From assembly GCA_017303485.1 (NCBI GenBank), contig JAFLCY010000011.1, positions 1 through 57,301 of the forward strand: a DNA stretch of 57,301 nucleotides. The letters run 5' to 3'. Below, piece by piece: positions 50,891 through 57,301 of this stretch. The notes under the pieces were generated by a model. It saw nothing but the letters and a program-made list of their open reading frames with translations, searched no databases and was not told where the DNA came from. A program made the position numbers and the translations under genes. The stretch's first letter is position 1. The number at the start of each line of letters is the position of its first letter. Source of the stretch: Rhodobacterales bacterium. Its GTDB lineage: Bacteria; Pseudomonadota; Alphaproteobacteria; Rhodobacterales; Rhodobacteraceae.

Positions 50891-51281
50891 CCCCTACGAC
50901 ATCGGCTATGGCAAGCCGCCCCAGACCAGCCGCTGGCAGAAGGGTCAGTCGGGCAACCCGAAGGGCCGCCCGAAAACCCGAGCCGACCATCTGAAGGACG
51001 CTGCGGCGATCCTGTCCGAGCCGGTCACGGCCCGGACCCCGGACGGCAGCCCTGTGTCCCTCGCCGGGCTGGAGGCGGCCTATCTGGCGCTCTGCCGCAA
51101 GGGCCTGAAAGGCGACGTCCCGGCGCTGATCAAGGCGATCACCATCATGCTGGAGGTCCAGCCCGCGATCGAGGCCAGGACCGATGGTCGGCGCCGGCAG
51201 AGGGACGAACTGATCGGCCGGTTCGAAAAGCTGGGCTTGCCGACGGAGGCCTTGCGCCAGCGGCCGGTGGAGGACGGCTGA
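50883..51281 (+). CDS. DUF5681 domain protein 2
   Basis: 132 aa. WQKGQSGNPKGRPKTRADHL is the motif; AAILSEPVTARTPDGSPVSL and LEAAYLALCRKGLKGDVPAL follow. It is a paralogue-like neighbour of the first DUF5681 gene. A large terminase would normally follow but is missing; an oppositely oriented gene comes next. Confidence 0.88.
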   Translation: MPDPYDIGYGKPPQTSRWQKGQSGNPKGRPKTRADHLKDAAAILSEPVTARTPDGSPVSLAGLEAAYLALCRKGLKGDVPALIKAITIMLEVQPAIEARTDGRRRQRDELIGRFEKLGLPTEALRQRPVEDG

Positions 51282-51406
51282 AGCGCCGGGCGGGCGTTCA
51301 CGGGCGGGGCCCAGCAAGGGCCATCGGTCAGGCCATCGGTGGGGCTGCGGAGAGCAAGCCGGATAAACTTCCTCTGCCGCTCTTGCCCCTTACCCTGCGC
51401 GCCCGA

Positions 51407-52561
51407 TCAGGGCTCCCGCCACCATTCGGTGACGGTGGCCAGGTCTTCCAAAATTGCCCTGGACCCGGCGCGTAGCGGGTCGCGGGCCTCGATCCGGGCC
51501 TCCAGCCAGGCGATCCAGTCGGCCAGACTGCGCCCCTCAATGATAGCATCCGGCTCAGGAGGGAGGGCCTTCATCTCGGCCAGGAAAGCGCGCATCCGGC
51601 CCGTACGGTCCCACTGATCGGCCAGTTGGCCGAACCGGCGCAGGCGGTTGTCGGCGATTTTCCGCAGCCGCTCCTCTTCCCGGCGCCTTGCCTCCTCTTC
51701 CCGCCGGCGGGCCTCACGGTCCTCTTCGGCCAGGCGTTCGGCCTCCAGAAGCGGTGCTGCTGCCTGCATGGTGGCGAAAATCTCGCCGACCATAGCCTCC
51801 ATCCGCCGCTCTTCTGTTTCCAGCCACGTGGATTTCAGCTGACCCGGCAGCCGGGACTGGATCTCGAAGATCAGGAAACCGCTGCCAACCGTTTCCTTGC
51901 GGTACCCGTTCTTCGCAGAGAAGCCCCAGCGCTTTTCGTCATCGGTCAGCGGTCGTTGCACCTGCTTCAGCTTTTCGCGCAGCCGGAACGAGATAGACTT
52001 ACCGCCGAGCTTGACCTCGAGGTCGCCGCGCCTCGTCTCGGTAACGGCATGGTTGCCGGACTCCAGCGCCCGGAAGAGGGCATTCAGGATCCGGTGGCGC
52101 CGCTGATCTTCGGTCGAGAATTCCGGGACCGTCGCGCGGCCGTTGCCCCAGGGCCGGTGTCGAGAGGCCTCCCGCTCACTTTTGCGGACATCGATCCAGG
52201 CTGCAATGACAGGGTGCGGTTTGTACAGACGGTCTGGCACGGGGAGCGCGCCATCCTTCACCCCGGTGTGCGGATTGTCCGCCGGCACTGGCACGGGGGC
52301 GGGTTTCTCCTTCGGCGGTGTCGGGTGGATGACAACCGATAGCGGCGTGTCGGCCTTCGGCTTCAGCAGCCTGAACTGCACCACCGGCTGCCCCGCCTCC
52401 TTTCTGGCCCAGTAGCCGCGCGGCGGGACGGGTACGTCGAGCCGATCACAGATTTTCTTCAGGCCGGTCCCGGTGATCCCATAGCTGGCGGCCAGACGGG
52501 TGATCGGGGTTTCCCAGACAAGGCGGTACAGGTCGTCGCGTGTGACAGTCGTGGCAGGCAT
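51407..52561 (-). CDS. HTH/coiled-coil protein of mobile elements, unknown function
   Basis: 384 aa. The N-terminus TRDDLYRLVWETPITRLAAS, YGITGTGLKKICDRLDVPVP and PRGYWARKEAGQPVV is a characteristic HTH-like opening of a family common on alphaproteobacterial plasmids and islands. Residues ~100-240 are mixed (HPVIAAWIDVRKSEREASRH), and ~255-330 a highly charged helix (ERLAEEDREARRREEEARR, RREEERLRKIADNRLRRF) that should form a coiled coil. No catalytic motif was recognised. It is convergent with the DUF5681 gene. Confidence 0.75.
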   Translation of the reverse strand: MPATTVTRDDLYRLVWETPITRLAASYGITGTGLKKICDRLDVPVPPRGYWARKEAGQPVVQFRLLKPKADTPLSVVIHPTPPKEKPAPVPVPADNPHTGVKDGALPVPDRLYKPHPVIAAWIDVRKSEREASRHRPWGNGRATVPEFSTEDQRRHRILNALFRALESGNHAVTETRRGDLEVKLGGKSISFRLREKLKQVQRPLTDDEKRWGFSAKNGYRKETVGSGFLIFEIQSRLPGQLKSTWLETEERRMEAMVGEIFATMQAAAPLLEAERLAEEDREARRREEEARRREEERLRKIADNRLRRFGQLADQWDRTGRMRAFLAEMKALPPEPDAIIEGRSLADWIAWLEARIEARDPLRAGSRAILEDLATVTEWWREP

Positions 52562-52902
52562 TGGAGGGCTCGCGTTTTGTTTGCGTTCCGATGTGGGTTC
52601 GGACCAGTCTGGCCAGGTGCTTACGTGCTTTTCCTGCGCCTAACATCGGGGCGGCAAGCATGTGTAGGGGCCTCGCCGAGGTAGAAATTCGCCTAAGGTG
52701 CCTGAGCCAGGCAGGAGCATTGTTTACGAGGTGAAGCATGCAAACGTATCCTTGACCCGATATCCGACATGGCCGCATTACCTGCCTTGGATGAAAGTGG
52801 GGGCCGGTCGACCGCGTCAACAAGGTGATTTTTTTGGGTGACCCCATCAGCCGAAGGAATGATTCCAACCGCGAGCCGAACCCACGATCAAGATTGCGAT
52901 AG
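52562..52902. other. Intergenic region before the helicase gene
   Basis: 341 bases between divergent genes, AT-richer than its neighbours, without a gene or clear repeat. It should hold both promoters. AAGGTGATTTTTTTGGGTGA near 52825-52845 is a small T-rich feature of unknown meaning. Confidence 0.4.
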
Positions 52903-55899
52903 GTGCCAATTGCAGCAAAGATCTATTCTAAAGCGCGACGAAGGGCGAGTTTATTGATCCGGCTTAAGCGACGCCCTTTGGTCGGATTCTTGGCCGATCC
53001 CTTCAGCAAGTCCGCTCGCACAATGGAACTGGACGCGGATTACATCAAGGTCACACGACGCGGTAAGGTTGCCACAATGCCATTGCAGGCGCTTACGAAT
53101 GCCCCTGCACTCCGGAAAGGGATGCTTGGGACTACGCTGACAATAAACGCGCAAGAAAATGAAGTCGTTACGCTTAAGGGGGCGCGCCACTTCGCCGCCA
53201 GAGGTTTCGCAAAAGAGGTCAAGGAGGCTTGGACACGCTTCAATCTCGCAGCACTTGAGAAGGAAGCGATGCGACTGGACAGGGTCCTTGCCGGGGTGCT
53301 GGCGCTGGCTGCACCGCCCCGTTATCCCTCTGCGTGCCAGATCGCGCCACTGCTGGATGACGCCCGGGCTCTGGATTCTTCGCTTCTGTCGAAGCTGAAT
53401 GCAGAGGCTATCGGGGCCGAGGCCGTCGCACGCATCGCACCCGTCCGGAAGTTTGCGACGGATCCGCGAACAACACGGGCGAATGCCATCGCTGCCTTCG
53501 TATCGGCCGAACTGGGTCGCTGGAATGATTTCTTCGACACGATCGAGAGCAAGCCGCTGACGCCGGAACAGCGCCTGTCGGTCGTCGTCGATGAAGATGC
53601 GACGCTCGTCCTCGCCGGGGCGGGATCAGGAAAGACCAGCGTCATAACCGCCAAGGCGGCCTATCTGGTCAAGGCGGGCATTCGCCAGCCGGCGGAAATC
53701 TTGCTGCTGGCCTTCGCGAAGAATGCGGCCGAGGAGATGTCAGAACGGGTCGAGGCCCGATCCGGCGTGCCCATCGTTGCGCGAACCTTCCACGCGATTG
53801 CCTATGATATCATCGGGATCGTCGAAGGGTCGAAGCCTGCCTTGGCCGACCATGCCACCGACGACATGGCCTTCACCAACCTGATCAAGCAGATCCTGAA
53901 GGACCTCGTCTACCGCCTGTCAGAGGTGTCGAAGGCGATCATCCAGTTCTTCGCGCATTTCCTGGTTGAACCCAAGACCGAATGGGACTTCAAGACCAAG
54001 CACGACTTCTACACCCACATGGAAGCCCAAGACCTGCGGACGCTGCAGGGCGAGAAGGTCAAGAGTTACGAAGAGCTGCAGATCGCCAACTGGCTTTACG
54101 AAAACGGCGTCGACTACGAATACGAGCCCCTCTACGAGCACAAGGTTTCCGAGGTCGGCCGACGCGATTATCAGCCCGATTTCCGCCTGACCGAAAGCGG
54201 CATCTACATCGAGCATTTCGGGGTGCGGCGTGAAAACGCACGGGATGGCAGCGAGAGGCTGGTCACGGCGCCCTTCGTGGACCGCGACGAATACCTGGCG
54301 GGCATGGACTGGAAGCGGAAAGTCCACGCCGAGCATCAGACGACCCTGATCGAGACCTACAGCTATGAACGGCAGGAGGGGCGCCTGCTGACCGGCCTCG
54401 CCGAAAAGCTGGCGCCGCATGTCACCCTGAACCCCCGGCCGGTCGACACCATCTATGACCGGATCGTCGAACTGAAGCAGGTCGATGACTTTTCCAAGCT
54501 CCTCGGAACCTTCCTGCGCAAGTTCAAGAGCGGTGGCTACAGCCTGCAGGATTGCGAGACCAAGTCAGATCGGATGAAGCTGGGCAAGCGCGCCCGGGCG
54601 TTCCTCGATGTCTTCGCGCCGGTTTTCGAGGAATATCAGAAGCGTCTTGAGGGCCGGATCGACTTCGAGGACATGATCCTGCGCGCTGCGCGTTATGCAG
54701 AGGACGGTCGCTATGTCAGCCCGTTCCGCCACATCCTTGTCGACGAGTTCCAGGACATCTCGCAAAGCCGGGCCCGGCTGGTGAAGGCGCTGAAGGCCCA
54801 GCATCCGGACGTGCGCGTTTTTGCCGTGGGTGACGACTGGCAATCCATCTTCCGCTTCGCGGGGTCCGATATCCACCTGATGCGCCATTTCGGGCGAGAG
54901 TTCGGCGGCAGCTTCGATGGCGAGGCAGGCGTGCACCGAACCGTCGATCTCGGCCGCACCTTTCGGTCCGTCGACCAGATCGCCTTTGCCGCCCGCACCT
55001 TTGTTCTGCGGAACCCGGCCCAGATCGACAAGAAAGTCGTCCCGGCCGGGACTGCCACCGAACCGGCGATCAGGGTCGTCACAGTGTCCAAAGGCGAGGA
55101 TGAGGGGAAACTGAACGAAGTCCTTGCGGCCCTGTCTGCCGCCGCGGCTCTGGAGGCCAAGCCCACGACGGTGCTGCTCCTTGGGCGTTATCGCTTCAAC
55201 GAGCCAGACATGCATGGTCTGCGCCGCCGGTTTTCGCGGCTGAAGATCAGCTTCAAGACCATCCATGCCTCCAAGGGGCTCGAAGCCGACCACGTCATCC
55301 TGCTTAACGCCGACAGCGGGCGCATGGGTTTTCCGTCCGAGATCGCCGACGACCCCCTCCTGTCGCTGGTCTCACCGGAGGAAGAAGCTTTCCAGAACGC
55401 CGAAGAGCGGCGCGTCATGTATGTGGCGATGACGCGGGCCCGTCATACGCTGACGATCCTTGCCTCGAACGCCCGTCCTTCATCCTTCGTGACGGAGCTT
55501 CGCAAAGACTCCGTCTACGGGATCTCCACGACCCCTGGAGCTGAACCCGAGGCTCACTCTTGCGGCGAATGCGGCGGGCGATTGCTGGGTGTGACCGGGC
55601 AGGATGGCCGCATCTGGTACCGGTGTGAGCACGTCCAGCACTGCGGAAACCTGCTGCCCGCCTGCCCATCCTGCGGCACGACCCTGCCACGCCATGCTGA
55701 AGGGACGAGCGTGATTAGATGCGGGTGCGGTGCCAGCTATCCGGCGTGCCCGGAATGCGAAGATGGCTGGCTGGTCGAACGGGCTGGCAGCTTCGGCAAG
55801 TTCCTCGGCTGCGTTCGCTATCCGACCTGTACCGGAAAAGCGAAGATATCGAGTGCCGGCCGGCCCTACGCAAAAAAGCAAAGTCGAAGCGAACCGTGA
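52903..55899 (+). CDS. UvrD/helicase IV-like helicase with inserted nuclease-like domain and C4 zinc fingers
   Basis: 998 aa. Residues 1-~130 resemble the helicase IV N-terminal domain. LVLAGAGSGKTSVITAKAAY gives Walker A at residues 239-245; LVDEFQDISQSRARL (about 615) is Walker B, GDDWQSIFRFAGSDI motif III, FKTIHASKGLEADHVILLN motif V and YVAMTRARHTL motif VI. Between the 1A and later domains, residues ~388-445 read KSYEELQIANWLYENG, then RDYQPDFRL with Asp426 and GIYIEHFGV with Glu437, the PD-(D/E)XK layout except that the lysine position is not Lys. The last 100 residues hold several CxxC pairs (topoisomerase-type zinc ribbons). GTG start at 52903; ATG at 53023 possible. Confidence 0.85.
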   Translation: MPIAAKIYSKARRRASLLIRLKRRPLVGFLADPFSKSARTMELDADYIKVTRRGKVATMPLQALTNAPALRKGMLGTTLTINAQENEVVTLKGARHFAARGFAKEVKEAWTRFNLAALEKEAMRLDRVLAGVLALAAPPRYPSACQIAPLLDDARALDSSLLSKLNAEAIGAEAVARIAPVRKFATDPRTTRANAIAAFVSAELGRWNDFFDTIESKPLTPEQRLSVVVDEDATLVLAGAGSGKTSVITAKAAYLVKAGIRQPAEILLLAFAKNAAEEMSERVEARSGVPIVARTFHAIAYDIIGIVEGSKPALADHATDDMAFTNLIKQILKDLVYRLSEVSKAIIQFFAHFLVEPKTEWDFKTKHDFYTHMEAQDLRTLQGEKVKSYEELQIANWLYENGVDYEYEPLYEHKVSEVGRRDYQPDFRLTESGIYIEHFGVRRENARDGSERLVTAPFVDRDEYLAGMDWKRKVHAEHQTTLIETYSYERQEGRLLTGLAEKLAPHVTLNPRPVDTIYDRIVELKQVDDFSKLLGTFLRKFKSGGYSLQDCETKSDRMKLGKRARAFLDVFAPVFEEYQKRLEGRIDFEDMILRAARYAEDGRYVSPFRHILVDEFQDISQSRARLVKALKAQHPDVRVFAVGDDWQSIFRFAGSDIHLMRHFGREFGGSFDGEAGVHRTVDLGRTFRSVDQIAFAARTFVLRNPAQIDKKVVPAGTATEPAIRVVTVSKGEDEGKLNEVLAALSAAAALEAKPTTVLLLGRYRFNEPDMHGLRRRFSRLKISFKTIHASKGLEADHVILLNADSGRMGFPSEIADDPLLSLVSPEEEAFQNAEERRVMYVAMTRARHTLTILASNARPSSFVTELRKDSVYGISTTPGAEPEAHSCGECGGRLLGVTGQDGRIWYRCEHVQHCGNLLPACPSCGTTLPRHAEGTSVIRCGCGASYPACPECEDGWLVERAGSFGKFLGCVRYPTCTGKAKISSAGRPYAKKQSRSEP

Positions 55900-55973
55900 G
55901 AAAGCTGCCCTCCGGAGCCGTTGCTACAAAGTGTGGGTTCAGGCGCGTCCACATGTGTTGTCCACTTCGCGCA

Positions 55974-56735
55974 CTACGAAGCATTACTCATAAAGATCAT
56001 GGCCCTGTGCCAGAGAAGGCGGGCCCGGTGTCTATCAGTAAGTGGAATGGGCGCGTGCCAGCGCAACTCGGTGCGCGCAGCACTGCTTAACTTTGGCGAA
56101 AACTGTGGAACCCCCTCATCGTCGAGAGTCACAAGTCCACGGTCAAAGGCAGCATCCCACAGCGCCGAAAGCAATACACCATTGTGCACATCGAGCCGCT
56201 CGGCATCGCTTTTGCAATCTGCCCAAGGGACAATGTGCGATGCGCGCAGCAGCGTCGGATCCGAGATCCCCGTCAGAGGACAACGCCCCTGCCAGTAATC
56301 TATTAGACGGTCACGAAAGATGTCCTGTCCGATCCGCTGAACCACCAAACGTTCCACCTCAGTGGTCCGAGGCAGGTCAGCGACGCGTCGCTCGAACTCT
56401 CGTAGAGGCGCGTCGGGAAGGCTAATCGCTAAGGCGTAGACGCGATTCAGCGCCGCATAGAACTCGCCTAGTGAACTGAAGGTGTAGCGTCGCGTCCCGG
56501 GGCCGGGTATGGCGGCGGTTGGCAAATCCAGTTCCGCGACGACGCCAGCATGGTCGGTGGCGAGAAACCACGGTCCATGACTACTTTCAGCAGCCAGATA
56601 GATGGCGCCATGCGCTGTTGTGGATCTGAAGGTCCGCCATCCTGCTTCCTCGCCCAGAACTCGGCGAAAGCCGTTTTGTGAGGCGGCTTTCTCGCATTCT
56701 TCTCGAACAATGAAGGATTGGGGAGCTTCAACCAT
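55974..56735 (-). CDS. HNH endonuclease
   Basis: 253 aa. The C-terminal HNH part is YWQGRCPLTGISDPTLLRAS, HIVPWADCKSDAERLDVHNG and VLLSALWDAAFDRGLVTLDD: HI, the Asn of HNG and the late Asp/His-like positions follow the HNH family where LLRASHIVPW is the core. The N-terminal half (AESSHGPWFLATDHAGVVAE) is a separate domain found with this nuclease in many mobile regions. The ATG is 7 bases after the stop of the ATPase remnant, implying one former operon. Confidence 0.88.
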   Translation of the reverse strand: MVEAPQSFIVREECEKAASQNGFRRVLGEEAGWRTFRSTTAHGAIYLAAESSHGPWFLATDHAGVVAELDLPTAAIPGPGTRRYTFSSLGEFYAALNRVYALAISLPDAPLREFERRVADLPRTTEVERLVVQRIGQDIFRDRLIDYWQGRCPLTGISDPTLLRASHIVPWADCKSDAERLDVHNGVLLSALWDAAFDRGLVTLDDEGVPQFSPKLSSAARTELRWHAPIPLTDRHRARLLWHRAMIFMSNAS

Positions 56736-56742
56736 CGGCGGT

Positions 56743-57230
56743 CTACAAATCGCGTGCCATCAGACGCTCCGAACCTGGCGCCCCATTTAGAGTCAGCCTC
56801 AGCCAAGGAGCACAACGGACATCATCAGGGGGACGTGTCGTAGTCGTCACGATGTACTGAAAGGCTGCGGGGTCGGTCATTGTTTCCAACTCACGTAACA
56901 GGCGGAACAACTCATCGTAAATGCTGAGGCCGAGATCGGCCTCGCGGGGACTATCGTGAACGAGGAACGCAGGAAGGCGTGTTGCGCCCTCAATGCTCAG
57001 GCAAAGGCAGGCAAGATCAAACGCCAACACTTTCAGGGACTCGATGGCGGCTGTGCGACGATCTCCATCGACATCTACGACGATTTCGATTCCGTTGCCG
57101 CTCAGAGTAACCGCTCCCTTCGCGTTATCATTGACAAGTCGACGAATGATGGCTGTGAATTTCTGCGTAATCCTGCCGAAAGTCAGACCCTGCCTGTCCC
57201 GTAAGGCCGCGAGCTTGTCGCGCCCTTTGA
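56743..57230 (-). pseudogene. C-terminal remnant of an SMC-like AAA ATPase, 5' end removed by an IS
   Basis: About 160 residues of an open frame without a proper start; the GTG at 57030 is internal. GAVTLSGNGIEIVVDVDGD, KVLAFDLACLCLSIEGATR, LPAFLVHDSPREADLGLSIY and FQYIVTTTTRPPDD are the end of an ATPase of the DUF2326/ABC-3C kind, with the Walker B/D-loop-like HDSPREADLG. The Walker A half is missing. Upstream the frame meets a stop at 57244-57246 inside transposase sequence. The HNH gene follows 7 bases later, so this is the broken partner of an ATPase-nuclease pair. Confidence 0.65.
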
Positions 57231-57301
57231 CTAGGGCGCGGACTCAATTGTTTTGAGCCAGATCCGGGCGGAAGCGAGAGCGACAGCGGCGAGGAAGTTT
57301 G
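57231..57301 (-). mobile_element. 3' end of an IS5-type transposase (continues past the window)
   Basis: The minus-strand frame at the window edge reads NFLAAVALASARIWLKTIES then AP and stop, the usual C-terminus of IS5-family transposases of alphaproteobacteria. The stop TAG is at 57231-57233, within a GCGCCC/GGGCGC inverted repeat that may be near the IS end. Confidence 0.6.

Noticed and set aside
51626-52342. 238-residue plus frame opposite the HTH/coiled-coil gene
   Set aside because: Shadow of the charged coiled-coil coding strand; no start context or domain.

Overview
The window is high-GC DNA whose core genes (zinc-lid adenylate kinase, acetyl-CoA synthetase, L25/Pth pair, YcjX/YcjF pair, sarcosine/dimethylglycine dehydrogenase-type enzyme, YeeE/YedE sulfur transporters) look like a Rhodobacteraceae/Paracoccaceae alphaproteobacterial chromosome. 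This placement comes from protein resemblance recalled from knowledge, not from a search.

Left half (1-32.7 kb), mostly housekeeping and metabolism: a phage-tail-like pectate-lyase-superfamily protein; a pyridoxamine-phosphate-oxidase-like protein divergent from a SulP transporter; acs-adk-MHS transporter; a tiny membrane protein divergent from a single-domain response regulator; truA; ycjX-ycjF; DUF2332-pth; an FkbM methyltransferase; rplY; an MFS transporter; an ATGA-coupled tetR-aruH-aruI-like operon with a palindromic operator; a CDF metal transporter overlapping an SH3-domain protein; a 2-hydroxyacid dehydrogenase; three tandem paralogous small membrane peptides; a sulfur operon (two YeeE/YedE halves plus an MBL-fold persulfide-dioxygenase-like enzyme); a secreted unknown protein; and a DMGDH-type oxidase divergent from a DeoR regulator. 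Three copies of one imperfect hairpin repeat sit exactly at three convergent gene junctions (10.75, 14.15 and 16.66 kb).

Right half (32.76 kb to the end), a mosaic island starting at tRNA-Ser(GCU). A 225-bp stretch beginning at the tRNA 3' end recurs, diverged, at 35.38 kb, enclosing a 2.3-kb module with a DUF3883 nuclease-like gene and a coiled-coil/TPR-like gene. Next comes an element with large serine recombinase, DUF2924 and DUF3489 on one side (35.7-38.2 kb) and XRE, ParB-like, ParB-methylase and two DUF5681 genes on the other (46.7-51.3 kb). Between them sits a block that looks like antiviral cargo: an OLD/PARIS-like AAA ATPase plus TOPRIM-like pair, a Swt1-type HEPN protein with N-terminal Ser-Pro repeats, and a 1360-residue protein fusing a HigA-type HTH to a PD-(D/E)XK-like domain and a long helical region, with its own 16-bp palindrome upstream. 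Further right are a helicase IV-like protein with an inserted nuclease-like domain and C4 zinc fingers, an HNH endonuclease, and the remnant of an SMC-like ATPase cut off by an IS5-type transposase at the window edge.

The most novel candidates are the HTH-nuclease-helical giant protein (42.3-46.4 kb), the Swt1-HEPN protein, the AAA/TOPRIM pair, the convergent-junction hairpin repeat, the duplicated structured leader before the two ParB-type genes, and the three tandem small peptides. No CRISPR array, rRNA gene or complete insertion sequence was seen.
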